Assembly (NCBI GenBank): GCA_015709595.1
Contig: CP054178.1
Span: forward strand, 1,302,001 to 1,366,000
Direction: 5' to 3'
From: Phycisphaeraceae bacterium
Lineage (GTDB): Bacteria > Planctomycetota > Phycisphaerae > Phycisphaerales > SM1A02
DNA length: 64,000 bases
Shown here: piece after piece, positions 44,429-53,410 of the stretch
Position numbering within the stretch: position 1 is the first letter of the stretch
Layout of the letters: each line of letters starts with the position of its first letter
Notes under the pieces: model-generated
Database searches by the model: none
What the model saw: the letters and a program-made list of their open reading frames with translations, nothing else
What the model was told of the DNA's origin: nothing
Made by a program: the position numbers and the translations under genes

Positions 44429-45673
44429 TCACTGATCCGACCCGGCGCACAGACCGCAGGCCACCGACCAGCCCGGCTGCACGCGACCGAACGCCACGTT
44501 GCCCGCGTCGCCGCCCTCGACCTTCACGCGCGCCAGCGGATCGCCCAGCATCGCTGGCAGCTCGAGTCGCTCGGCAATGACGCGGCACAGTTCCAGTTGA
44601 CGCGCTTCCCCGCCCGTGAAGATCACCCGGCTCGCCGGACGCGACTCGAAGAATGACTGGTGGTAGCGCAGGCACATGGCCAGTTCATCCACGATCGAGT
44701 CCACCAGGTCCCCGCAGTCCACCCCGCCGGGCGCCAGGGCGGTCCCGGTACGCTCGCCCGCCTCCAGCAGCGACCGGGGTCGTCCCGCGCCGCGACGGTC
44801 GGTCGCCACCGCGGTCGAGACGGCGCCGGCCTCCCGCGCCTCGTGCGCGCGAATCAGCCCGGTGTCGAGGATCGCCGAGCCCGTGGTGGCGGCGCGCGAT
44901 CCCGCCAGCGTGGCCGCCCGCAGCGATTCCTCCGCCGCCGCCACTCGGTGCGCCCGGGCGGTGGCCAGGTCGCAGTGCAGCGTGTCGGCGATGCGCTGAT
45001 CGAAGTGCCATCCCCCGATGGGGATGCCCTTGGCGAACACCAGCGAGGCGCCGTGACTGATCGCCACGCGCGTGCCGCTCCACCCCAGGTCCACGAACAG
45101 ATTGGTGATGCGGTCATCCCCCTGACGACGATGCAGATGCCCGTACGCCCACACCATCGCCTGCTGTTCGCTGTGAACGCTCGACGCCTCCAGCCGACAC
45201 CGCTTGATGAGATCGATGTATCGCATCACCACGTCGCGCGGCACGGCGAAGCAGATGGTCTCACGGATCGGGCCGCTTTCATGGATCGCGTCCGTCACGT
45301 TGACCGTTCGGATGACCATGTTGCCCGGCGACATGCCGGTGTACACCTGAAGCTGGGTGCGGATGTATTCATCCGGGTCCGCGCCGCCCGAGGTGGGGGC
45401 CTGGAAGTGCTGCACGAACGTGTGCGCTCCGGGAATCGCGCAGGTGGCCCGACGCCCCTTGAACTTCCCCTTGCGCAGCGCCTTGGGCAGTTCCTCGGCC
45501 AGGTACTCCAGCCGCTTCCCCACGTCCATGCGAGCCGACTCGGGAATCGCCACCTCGCAGGCGCTCACCAGGCCGGGGTCGTCGCCCGACCCCAGCTGCA
45601 GCACCTTCACTGACGCGGCGCCGAAGTCGATGGCGATCGGCGACGGCTGCGATGTGAACATCGAGATCGGCAT
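44429..45673 (-). CDS. PilM-like actin-fold pilus assembly protein
   Basis: 414 residues from ATG 45673, which follows TTGGAG. The PilM/FtsA actin fold is visible: IAIDFGAASVKVLQL (phosphate 1 motif), TNLFVDLGWSGTRVAIS (phosphate 2), and SRVIFTGGEARQLELCRVIAERLELPA (adenosine motif). A 'CAIPGAHTFVQHFQAP' segment matches the PilM SHS2 insertion. It is a cytoplasmic ATP-binding protein that binds the PilN tail. First gene of the operon. Confidence 0.88.
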   Translation of the reverse strand: MPISMFTSQPSPIAIDFGAASVKVLQLGSGDDPGLVSACEVAIPESARMDVGKRLEYLAEELPKALRKGKFKGRRATCAIPGAHTFVQHFQAPTSGGADPDEYIRTQLQVYTGMSPGNMVIRTVNVTDAIHESGPIRETICFAVPRDVVMRYIDLIKRCRLEASSVHSEQQAMVWAYGHLHRRQGDDRITNLFVDLGWSGTRVAISHGASLVFAKGIPIGGWHFDQRIADTLHCDLATARAHRVAAAEESLRAATLAGSRAATTGSAILDTGLIRAHEAREAGAVSTAVATDRRGAGRPRSLLEAGERTGTALAPGGVDCGDLVDSIVDELAMCLRYHQSFFESRPASRVIFTGGEARQLELCRVIAERLELPAMLGDPLARVKVEGGDAGNVAFGRVQPGWSVACGLCAGSDQ

Positions 45674-45955
45674 GGTGACTCCAACCGCGCCCCGTACCGC
45701 CACGGTCGCGTTCCGACCCCATCGAATCGACCCGATCGACCCACCGGTTGAGGTTGGGTGGTCTGTACCGGCGGAAACACGTCTCCCCGATCCGCACAAC
45801 CCCCAGCCCCACAATCGCACGAGAAGACAAGTCCCGTAATATCCCCGCTGACAAGACGAATTTTTCTTCAGATCAACCAGACCCATGAGGTACACTGCCC
45901 TCAAGCTGCAGTTCTTGCTTCCGGCGGTCGAATCAACCATGCTCAGGTATCCCCC

Positions 45956-46690
45956 ATGCGCACCCACGGCCACATCCCGGCGCTGACATGCCTGTCGGCG
46001 CTGACGTTCCTGCCCCTGGTCGGCTGCTCCACGCCTCGAACCGGCGAGTCGGTCACGGCGGCCCCCCGTGACGCCGCCCCTTCTGACGTTTCCCTCGTCG
46101 CCTCGACCACCGACCCGACCGACAACCCCAAGCAGGCGGCGTGGAAGGCCGCCACGCGCGGGCTGCACTTCGACACGGGTCGCCTGGTGGTCGACCCCCA
46201 GGGGCCGCCGGACGCTGACGCCGCCTTCCGTCACTACCGTGATGGCCGGCGCTTCTTCGCCGAGAACCGCTTCGTTGACGCCATCGGCGCCTACCGCGAC
46301 GCCCTGTCACGCTGGTTCGACTCGCCCGAGACCATCGAGGCCCTCGGCGACGCCTGTCACATGAAGGGCGAGACCGGATGGGCCATCGCCTGTTACCGCA
46401 CCCTGCTGGATGACGAGCCGACCCGCGCGGACGTGCGATTCAAACTGGCGACCATGCTCTGGGCCGACAGCCAGTCGAACGACGCCGTCGCTGAGATGAC
46501 GCGGGTGACCGAACTCGATCCCGCCCGCGCCGACGCTCACGAGCGACTGGCGATCTGGCACTACTACCTGGACGATCCCGCGACGGCGTGGCGCCATGTC
46601 CACGCCGCCCGCGCCGCCGGAGGCGACGTGCCGCCCCAGTTCATTCCGCTGCTCAGCACGCGAATGGCGGACCCCGGCGCAGGGCGGTGA
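45956..46690 (+). CDS. TPR-repeat lipoprotein
   Basis: 244 residues. The N-terminus is a lipoprotein signal with lipobox LPLVGC. The C-terminal two-thirds carries tetratricopeptide-like repeats: FRHYRDGRRFFAENRFVDAIGAYRDAL, TIEALGDACHMKGETGWAIACYRTLL, DVRFKLATMLWADSQSNDAVAEMTRV, and a fourth, degenerate one. It may be a scaffold lipoprotein such as a PilF/Tgl-like pilotin, and its position divergent from pilM is compatible with this. That link is inference. Confidence 0.75.
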   Translation: MRTHGHIPALTCLSALTFLPLVGCSTPRTGESVTAAPRDAAPSDVSLVASTTDPTDNPKQAAWKAATRGLHFDTGRLVVDPQGPPDADAAFRHYRDGRRFFAENRFVDAIGAYRDALSRWFDSPETIEALGDACHMKGETGWAIACYRTLLDDEPTRADVRFKLATMLWADSQSNDAVAEMTRVTELDPARADAHERLAIWHYYLDDPATAWRHVHAARAAGGDVPPQFIPLLSTRMADPGAGR

Positions 46691-46699
46691 CGGCGGACA

Positions 46700-46800
46700 C
46701 AGCACCGCACAGCACGGCTCGCAGAGCCGTGGCACACCACCGGATGGCGTGAGTTGGTCGGCGCCGTGTGCCACGGCCGTCTCGGCCGTGCGGGCGTCCG
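46700..46800. repeat. composite of two family 2 palindromes
   Basis: CACGGCTC-GCA-GAGCCGTG at 46713-46731 and CACGGCCG-TCT-CGGCCGTG at 46772-46790, separated by the spacer 'GGCACACCACCGGATGGCGT...'. The whole is a near-identical inverted copy of 55383-55460. Confidence 0.75.
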
Positions 46801-46811
46801 CGAAATCAGTC

Positions 46812-48140
46812 CTACTCGATGATGCCCAGCTGGCGGTACTTCTCGAGGTACTTGTCGTAGAGCCGCTTGTGGCGGCTGCCCAGATCGATGTTGCGCCCGT
46901 CGATGAAGGCCATCAGGGTGTCGCTCGTGATCTCCAGCGGGTCGCCGGTGGTGACGATGAGCGTGGCGCTCTTGCCGCTCTCCAGCGAGCCGTACTGGTC
47001 GGCGATGCCGAGGATTTCGGCGGCGGAAAGCGTCACCGCCCGCAGGGCCTCGTGTCTTGGCAGGCCGTAGGCGGCGGCAGTGGCGGCCACGTGGTTGAGG
47101 TCGCGCTCGTGGGCCGTCTCGGCGCCCGAGGCGATGGCGAATCGCACGCCCGCCTCGTACAGCCGCGCGGGCAGCGTGAAGGCGTCGTCGTAGGCGTCGT
47201 GACGGCGGGTGGGCACGCGGTGCGTGCCCCCGATGATGACGGGGATGTCGTGCTTCTTGAGCACCGCCGCCGCCTCATCCGCCTCGCTGCCGCCCACGAT
47301 GATGATTCTCAGTCCGCGCTTCAGCGACCACGCCACCGCCGACTCGATCTGGCCGGCGGAGTTGGCCCGCACGTACACGGGGGTGCGGCCTTCGAGCGTG
47401 GAGCGCATGGCCTCGAAGCGCAGGTCGGTGTTGAGCGAGGGATTGGCCTCCTTGGCCTTCAGATACGCGCTCGCCTCGTCGAAGAAGTCGTCGATCTTCT
47501 TCATGGTTTCCTTGAAGCGGTCGGCCGGGCTGCCGCCCTCGCCCTCGGGGCGGAACGAGCCGCGACCGAAGAAGGCCGGCTCGGTGCGAGGCCAGTTGAT
47601 GACCAGCCCCGCCTCGGGCGTGATGGCCATCTCCTCCCACGTCCAGCCGTCGTAGCGGATGATCGAGCACCGGCCCGAAATGATCCCGCCCGTCGGGAAT
47701 GTCAACCCCAGCATGATGCCGTTGGCCCGCGTGACCGGCAGCAGGTCGCTGTCGGGGTTGACGGCGACCACGGCCCTCACCTCCGGGGTGAAGTCCCCCA
47801 GTTCGCGCATGTCCAGCGTCACATCCACGCTGGCGGTCTCGGTGAGCCCCAGCGTGGTGTCGGTGGAGATGAGCGAGGGGTAGACGTGCAGTCCATCGGC
47901 GTTGAAGCGCTGCGCCCCGGGAATCTCGGGCGCTGGGCCCTGCCCGATCTGCGCGATGCGCCCGTTCTCGAACACGATGAACGCCGGGCCTTCGATGGTC
48001 TCGCCCGGCCGCGGATGGATCACCGCGTTCTCGATGACGATGGGCTTCTGCTGAGGCGGCGCGGGCACCTGGGCGGATTGGGCCAGGGCGGGGGCGGCGA
48101 CGAGCAATGACATGGTGAGCAGGGCAAGTTGGCGAACCAT
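46812..48140 (-). CDS. amidohydrolase-fold protein, exported, metal His missing
   Basis: 442 residues from ATG 48140, preceded by AGAAGG. A signal peptide (QLALLTMSLLVAAPALAQ) exports it. The composite amidohydrolase domain is seen at IVIENAVIHPRPGETIEGPAFIVFENGRIAQIG and at the C-terminal ALRAVTLSAAEILGIADQYGSLESGKSATLIVTTGDPL. The canonical 'PGLIDxHxH' metal-binding strand reads LHVYPSLISTDTTLG, without His, so the enzyme is probably inactive or uses another site. It is 66 bases downstream of a larger homologue. Confidence 0.78.
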   Translation of the reverse strand: MVRQLALLTMSLLVAAPALAQSAQVPAPPQQKPIVIENAVIHPRPGETIEGPAFIVFENGRIAQIGQGPAPEIPGAQRFNADGLHVYPSLISTDTTLGLTETASVDVTLDMRELGDFTPEVRAVVAVNPDSDLLPVTRANGIMLGLTFPTGGIISGRCSIIRYDGWTWEEMAITPEAGLVINWPRTEPAFFGRGSFRPEGEGGSPADRFKETMKKIDDFFDEASAYLKAKEANPSLNTDLRFEAMRSTLEGRTPVYVRANSAGQIESAVAWSLKRGLRIIIVGGSEADEAAAVLKKHDIPVIIGGTHRVPTRRHDAYDDAFTLPARLYEAGVRFAIASGAETAHERDLNHVAATAAAYGLPRHEALRAVTLSAAEILGIADQYGSLESGKSATLIVTTGDPLEITSDTLMAFIDGRNIDLGSRHKRLYDKYLEKYRQLGIIE

Positions 48141-48205
48141 GGTTGAACCTTCTGTTGTCAGTGATCGTTTGTTGGTCGTCAGTCGATGCAGGAATCGCGT
48201 GAGAG

Positions 48206-51200
48206 TCACTTCGAGTCGACCAGGAAACCCGGTTGACCTGTTCCCGGGGTTCCTCCGGGGGTTCCGGGGTTTCCGCCCGGCGTCGGTCGCGTTCCGCCCG
48301 GCCGTCCGCCTCGCCCCCCTGTTCCTCCCGGCCCGCCGGGACCGGCGCCTTCACCGCCGCGACCTTCGCCCTCGCCGCCGCCCGCTCCCCCGCCTGTCTT
48401 GGCCGGGTCGCCGTGGGCGAGCGTGAGGATCTTCTGGATGAGCCGCTGCCGCTCTCTGGCCACCTGTCGGCGCAGTTCCTGATCCTGCTCGATGGAGAAA
48501 TACCGAGCGCCTTCGATCCACGTCTGCTCGCAGCGGGTGTACGTTGAAAGCGGGTCGCCCGACCAGATGACGAAGTCCGCGTCCTTGCCCGGCTCCAGCG
48601 AGCCGGTGCGGTGGTCGATGCGCAGCTGCCTGGCGGGGTTGATGGTGACGAACTTGAGGGCATCGACCGGCGACACCCCGCCGTACCGCACCGCCTTGCT
48701 GGCCTCGGTGTTCATGCGGCGGGCCAGTTCGTTGGAATCGGAGTTGAAGGACACGGTGATGCCGGCGGCGGCCATGATGGCGCCGTTGTAGGGGATCGCG
48801 TCCATCACCTCCACCTTGTAGGCCCACCAGTCGCTGAAACTGCTGGCCCCCGCGCCGTGGGCGGCGATGGCCTCGGCCACCTTGTACCCTTCGAGAATGT
48901 GCTGCAGCGTGCCAATCTTGAAGCCGAAGTCGTCGGCCACGCGGATCAGCATGAGAATCTCATCCTGCCGGTACGAGTGGCAGTGGACCAGCCGCTTGCC
49001 CTCGAGAATCTCGACGAGGGCGTCGAGCTCCAGATCCTTGCGGGGCGGCATGGTGCGATCCTGCACGTCGCGCGGCAGGGCGAGGTAGCGATCCCATTCC
49101 GCCTTGTACTCGCGGGCGGCGGTGAAGGAGTCGCGGATGATCGTCTCCACGCCCATGCGCGTGTTGGGATAGCGGTTCTGGCTGCGCTTGACGTTCTCGC
49201 CCAGAGCGAACTTGATGCCGGGAATGGCGTCACGGATGGGGAAGTCCTCCGCGCCGCCTCCCCATTTGAGCTTGACCACCGAATTCTGACCGCCGATCGG
49301 GTTGGCCGAGCCGTGCAACTGGTTGGCCGCGGTCAGCCCGCCGGCCAGTTGCCGATACCAGTTGATGTCGTCGGGGTCGATGACGTCGGCGATGCGCACT
49401 TCGGCGGTCACCGCCTGCGAGCCCTCGTTCACCCCGCCGGAGATGCCGGTGTGGCTGTGACAGTCGATCAGCCCGGGCGTGACGTGCTTGCCCGTGGCGT
49501 CGATCACCAGCACGTCGGGCCCGATGGCTCCGGGCGCGAAGGGCCGGTTGCTGACGGCGGCGATGCGGCCGTCCTCCACCAGCATGTGTCCGTTCTCGAT
49601 GACGCCCTGAGGACCGCTGGTCCAGATGGTGGCGTTCTTGATGAGCACGCGCTGAGGCCTGGGCGGCTCGGAGAGCCCGTACTCGCCCAGCGGGTACATC
49701 ACGGTGATGGGCGCGGGCGTCTCCTCGGCCCCCTCGCCTCGCCCGCCGCGCCCTCCAGCGCCGCTTCCTCCGCTCGCGGCGGCGCGCACGCTGCGCGAGG
49801 CGGCGAGGTCGGCGTTGAAGCCCTGACCCGAGACGCGCCCCGTCATGGCGTTGCCCTGCACCGTCGCCTCGGTGCGCGTGGTCATGCCGCTGCCGGTCAC
49901 GGTGAACGCCACCTGTCCCGAGGCGCGGTCGAACGTGCCGTCGGTGATGTCCGCCGTGAAGAAGTCGGATGACAGATTGCCCGTGAGCACGCCTCGCTCG
50001 AAGCGCAGCGTGAGAGTCATGGGAATGCCGTCGGGCATCTGCTCGGAGGTGACGATCGCCGACCACTCGCCGGTGATGCCGTCATCCATGCCGGGGCCGG
50101 AGCCGGGAGCGGCGGCCCGCTCGCCCGCGGCGCCCTCCTCCGGCTTCTCGTCATCGGCGGCGGCGACCTCCACCGGATCATCCGTGGGCGTGATGGTGAA
50201 GGTGAAGCGCGAGAGATCAGGCATCGCGCCCGAACCGGTGAAGGAGCCATCCGTCAGCGCGCCGGTGAACTGCACGTAGCCCGGCTGTCCGAACAGGCGG
50301 CCCTCGATGAGGAAGGACAGCCGCGTCCCGTCGAAGGTGATCGTCCGCGCCCTGGCCTGTTCGCCCGTGGGCAGGTCCATGCTCAGCGTCTTCCTGGCGG
50401 TGTCGATGACGACCTTGGTTTCGACTGGCTGGCCGTCCGCCGCTACCACGCGCAGCAGGCCCGCGCCCTTGTACGACGGCGCGTCGGGGGGCGTGATCTC
50501 GTAGCGGCGTCCATCGATCCACGTGTCGCGGATCTTGGTGTCCCTGGCGAAGAGCGGTCCGTCGGCGACAACCAGGTTCGCCGCCTTGCCCGGCTCGATC
50601 GTTCCCATCACGTGCGACAGCCCGAGCAGCCGCGCTGGCGTGGTCGTCAGCGCGGCGAGGGCCTGATCCTCCGTCAGCCCGTTGACCATCGCCAGACGCA
50701 CGTTGGCCCGGAAGTTCGACTTGTTCCGCAGTGCGTGCGTGGTGAGGGCGATGGTGGCCCCCGCATCCGCCAGCCGCTTGGCGTTGGTGGGCGCCTGCTC
50801 CCACGTGAGCATGGTCTGCAGCGTGGTGTTGTCCGCCTGTGTGAGCGTGGAGACATCCGGCCGCTCGGGGTAGTTGACGGGCACGATGATCGGCAGTCCG
50901 GCGGCGACCACGTCGCTCAGCCGCCGGAACTCGGTGCCGCTGCCGAGGATGACGCCCTCGATGTCGAACTCGCGCATCACCCTGGCGGCGCGGAGCAGGT
51001 TGTGCTCGTCGCTCACGTCAAAGAGCACCTGCTGACGGCGCGAGATCACATCATCCAGAGCGGCCAGTGCGTCGGAGCGCGGCGGGGGTTCGTTGCCCTG
51101 GGGGTAGCCCTCCCACACCCGGCGCGAGCGCTGGTACCACTGCGCGTCATACAACGTCTGGCGGAACGCGGCGATCGAGCCCATCAGCGAGCCGGGATAC

Positions 51201-51799
51201 CCGCCGCCCCGGTCGAAGCCCACGGCCATCATCGCCCGCTCGCGGTACATGGCGGGACGGTTGCCATCGCCAGCCAGCGACACCACCGCGCCCGTGCCGC
51301 GGAAGATGCCCGCATCCGGGTACACCGCCGCCGCCGTGAACCCCAGTTCGCGCAGCGACTTGGCGACGGCCTCGCCCGGCATGTCGCGCGTGGCGGCGTT
51401 GATCTCGGGTCGAACGTGGCGATTCCAGTGCGAACCGGGCCCGCGCTCGATGACGCCCGGCGTCACCAGCACCGAGGGATCGATCAGCCCCGCGTAGATG
51501 CGCTTGCCCGAGGCGTCCCACACCCGCGCATCGCGCGGCACGGTGAGCCCCACGCCCACCGCCTCGATGACGCCGTCGCGAATGAGGATGGTCGCGCCCT
51601 CCAGCACCTCGCCGGGCCGGGTAACGACCGTGGCCCCGACGATGGCGTGCGCTCGAAGGTCGGCCGGACGCATGCCGTTGATGGGTTCATCCTGGGCGAA
51701 GACGGACAGGGTGACGGCGGCTGAAGCGACCGCCGACGCCATCCCAACGGCGACTGTGGCGAGGGCGGCAAGCGAGGAGCGGCGAAGAGCGAGAAACAT
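48206..51799 (-). CDS. tandem amidohydrolase-fold protein, exported, Gly/Pro-rich tail
   Basis: 1197 residues from ATG 51799, which follows TGGAG. After a signal peptide there are two amidohydrolase-like halves. The first has HAIVGATVVTRPGEVLEGATILIRDG and ends with GTIEPGKAANLVVADGPLF; its metal strand reads IYAGLIDPSVLVTPG, without the HxH pair. A beta-rich linker (about 520-680) follows. The second half has VTPGLIDCHSHTGISGG with an intact HxH and GSLEPGKDADFVIWSGDP. The last 60 residues are Gly/Pro/Thr repeats. Only the second half looks catalytic. Confidence 0.82.
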   Translation of the reverse strand: MFLALRRSSLAALATVAVGMASAVASAAVTLSVFAQDEPINGMRPADLRAHAIVGATVVTRPGEVLEGATILIRDGVIEAVGVGLTVPRDARVWDASGKRIYAGLIDPSVLVTPGVIERGPGSHWNRHVRPEINAATRDMPGEAVAKSLRELGFTAAAVYPDAGIFRGTGAVVSLAGDGNRPAMYRERAMMAVGFDRGGGYPGSLMGSIAAFRQTLYDAQWYQRSRRVWEGYPQGNEPPPRSDALAALDDVISRRQQVLFDVSDEHNLLRAARVMREFDIEGVILGSGTEFRRLSDVVAAGLPIIVPVNYPERPDVSTLTQADNTTLQTMLTWEQAPTNAKRLADAGATIALTTHALRNKSNFRANVRLAMVNGLTEDQALAALTTTPARLLGLSHVMGTIEPGKAANLVVADGPLFARDTKIRDTWIDGRRYEITPPDAPSYKGAGLLRVVAADGQPVETKVVIDTARKTLSMDLPTGEQARARTITFDGTRLSFLIEGRLFGQPGYVQFTGALTDGSFTGSGAMPDLSRFTFTITPTDDPVEVAAADDEKPEEGAAGERAAAPGSGPGMDDGITGEWSAIVTSEQMPDGIPMTLTLRFERGVLTGNLSSDFFTADITDGTFDRASGQVAFTVTGSGMTTRTEATVQGNAMTGRVSGQGFNADLAASRSVRAAASGGSGAGGRGGRGEGAEETPAPITVMYPLGEYGLSEPPRPQRVLIKNATIWTSGPQGVIENGHMLVEDGRIAAVSNRPFAPGAIGPDVLVIDATGKHVTPGLIDCHSHTGISGGVNEGSQAVTAEVRIADVIDPDDINWYRQLAGGLTAANQLHGSANPIGGQNSVVKLKWGGGAEDFPIRDAIPGIKFALGENVKRSQNRYPNTRMGVETIIRDSFTAAREYKAEWDRYLALPRDVQDRTMPPRKDLELDALVEILEGKRLVHCHSYRQDEILMLIRVADDFGFKIGTLQHILEGYKVAEAIAAHGAGASSFSDWWAYKVEVMDAIPYNGAIMAAAGITVSFNSDSNELARRMNTEASKAVRYGGVSPVDALKFVTINPARQLRIDHRTGSLEPGKDADFVIWSGDPLSTYTRCEQTWIEGARYFSIEQDQELRRQVARERQRLIQKILTLAHGDPAKTGGGAGGGEGEGRGGEGAGPGGPGGTGGRGGRPGGTRPTPGGNPGTPGGTPGTGQPGFLVDSK

Positions 51800-52135
51800 G
51801 GGCAAACTCCAGACGGCGCGAACTGTCGAGGCGAAGGACAGCAAGGCAAAGGGCGGCGAGGTGAAGCGATCTCACGAGCACCCGGTCGAGCCGAGTCATC
51901 CCGCAAACGATGGGCGCACCGAACCGGCCCGGCGAGCCGACGAAGGGAGACGCCCCGTCCCACCCATTGGCAGGGCGTCCAGCCGGACCGGCGAATCGGC
52001 TCCACATGGTAACGGATTACGGGGCGGAGGTTGAGGGGGTGGGACGGCATCATCGTTTCCCTCGGCTTCGCTGATGGTCGATGTCACTCCAATCCGGTGG
52101 ACGCAGGAGGGTGTGGCGGCGACCCTCCAAGAGCT
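51800..52135. other. divergent spacer with possible controller operator
   Basis: 336 bases without a gene, carrying promoters for the tandem amidohydrolase (minus) and the restriction-modification-like operon (plus). A hairpin GGAGGGT / ACCCTCC (52106-52112, 52122-52128) lies just ahead of the controller gene. One arm of an inverted repeat is at 52080-52089. Confidence 0.5.
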
Positions 52136-52156
52136 ATGCCGCGTCCGAGTGACATC
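52080..52156 (+). promoter_or_regulatory. inverted repeat, candidate controller-protein operator
   Basis: GATGTCACTC (52080-52089) and its exact reverse complement GAGTGACATC (52147-52156) flank the controller start codon with 57 bases between. Arms of this kind could bind a dimeric Xre-type regulator on both sides of its own start. Confidence 0.4.
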
Positions 52157-52378
52157 CTCTGCCGTCGATTCGGTCGTGCTGTTCGTGAACGGCGATTGGA
52201 ACTTGGGTTGACGCAGGAAGCGCTCGCCGTCCGCGCCAAGCTGAATCGCTCGTACATCACCGATGTCGAGCGAGGAGCCAGGAATATCGCACTGGTCAAC
52301 ATGGCACGACTCGTTCGTGCGTTGGACATGACCGTGATCGAATTTTTCCGCAGGTATGACCTGGAAGGGAGTGAGTGA
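52136..52378 (+). CDS. Xre-family controller-like (C) regulator
   Basis: 80 residues, the size of C proteins of restriction-modification systems (70-85 residues). The helix-turn-helix is FGRAVRERRLELGLTQEALAVRAKLNRSYITDVERGARN (residues about 12-50), with the recognition helix NRSYITDVERG. The gene is followed directly by the putative nuclease with TGATG overlap. C proteins delay nuclease expression until the methyltransferase has acted. Position, size and fold make this the likely role. Confidence 0.75.
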   Translation: MPRPSDILCRRFGRAVRERRLELGLTQEALAVRAKLNRSYITDVERGARNIALVNMARLVRALDMTVIEFFRRYDLEGSE

Positions 52379-53400
52379 TGCCAACCCTTCTGGAAACAGT
52401 GCTGGCGGCCTCGGATCTTTTCGATGTCGAGGCGGTGATTGCTCGGTACCCGTGGGTGGTGGGGAGCGGACACGACTGCATTCTCAGCCCCGACGCCGAC
52501 GGTCAGCTCTGCGGGCTGCTGCTTTCCAATGCACTCGGATGGCGAATCCGCGGCTTCTACGACGGCAAAGCGCTTGTCGTTGACGCAGGAGTGGACCCGT
52601 CCCGCTGCATCTACGTGGACATGGAGATCTGTCGTGCAGGCGTGCGGAGTTTCGGGAACCACATGCTGGCGTTCAATCTCGGTCGCAGGTCCGATGATTG
52701 GGACGTGAGATTCGCGGACTGTTTTTCCATCAATAACTGGCGATCGCATGATCGACGGGCCTTCAACCGGAAGTACCCGTTCGCTTCGATCCACTTTCTC
52801 CTGCCCACTCTCGCGGCGCGATTCCCGATCACCGTCCCGCCCACTGCGGCAGGCCCACTGTTGTTTGCCGATGGCGTCTACAAGATATTGCTCCAGTACA
52901 CCGAGAACGCGTGGGACTGGATGCGCTACCTTGGCGTGGAACGATCCGAGAGTCCGCTTCATTCGCTGTTTCACAGCCCCGATCTCAGTGTCTATGAGGT
53001 GATGACGAAGATGCTCGATTTCTGGCGCCGCCGTGACGAGTTGAGCACGACGGGACACCGCGGAGATCGAATCGCCATCACGGAGCGCGGCGGCGACGGT
53101 CGCGTCGTCAACCTGATCGAATCGGGAAGCGGATCGGCTCGTACGTGGAGGTACGCCGATGAACCACGGGGGCGAATCGAGACGTTTCTTACCATGCTTG
53201 GCGAGTTGACCGGCTGGCCCTACCGGAAGTCGATGTGGACGTGGAGCGGATGGCGGCTGGTCGAGTTTGAGAAACGCATCGCGAGCGACGTCACCGACCT
53301 CGCGGCGTTCAGGGGGATCATGGACCGGTCGCCGCTTTCATGGGCGATCACCGCGCGAGACCGTGTCGAGTACACACTGGACCCACACGGCGTTTTCTGA
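52378..53400 (+). CDS. putative restriction nuclease, DHH-like residue pattern
   Basis: 340 residues from ATG 52378 (GTG 52375 is also in frame), coupled to the controller stop. I recognise no restriction-endonuclease fold. The N-terminal half has HDCILSPDADGQLCGLLLSN (DADG at 39-42), IYVDMEICRAGV (Asp81, Glu83), GNHMLAFN (His95) and LLFADGVYK (Asp165). Order and spacing recall the DxDG, D, H and D motifs of DHH-family phosphoesterases such as RecJ, with the DHH triplet replaced. A nuclease role is inferred from this and from location. Base composition looks less GC-rich than in neighbours. Confidence 0.55.
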   Translation: MPTLLETVLAASDLFDVEAVIARYPWVVGSGHDCILSPDADGQLCGLLLSNALGWRIRGFYDGKALVVDAGVDPSRCIYVDMEICRAGVRSFGNHMLAFNLGRRSDDWDVRFADCFSINNWRSHDRRAFNRKYPFASIHFLLPTLAARFPITVPPTAAGPLLFADGVYKILLQYTENAWDWMRYLGVERSESPLHSLFHSPDLSVYEVMTKMLDFWRRRDELSTTGHRGDRIAITERGGDGRVVNLIESGSGSARTWRYADEPRGRIETFLTMLGELTGWPYRKSMWTWSGWRLVEFEKRIASDVTDLAAFRGIMDRSPLSWAITARDRVEYTLDPHGVF

Positions 53401-53410
53401 CCGGTCAGAA
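53395..53410. terminator. 16-bp palindrome shared by two convergent stop codons
   Basis: TTCTGACC / GGTCAGAA, perfect. The nuclease stop (TGA) and the methyltransferase stop (TCA on the plus strand) both lie in it. It may act as a bidirectional terminator (stem TTCTGA, loop CCGG) or a protein site. Confidence 0.6.

Noticed and set aside
45674-45955. Clear promoters between pilM and the TPR lipoprotein gene
   Set aside because: TACACT at 45891 has only a weak -35 partner. The evidence was too poor to list as a feature.
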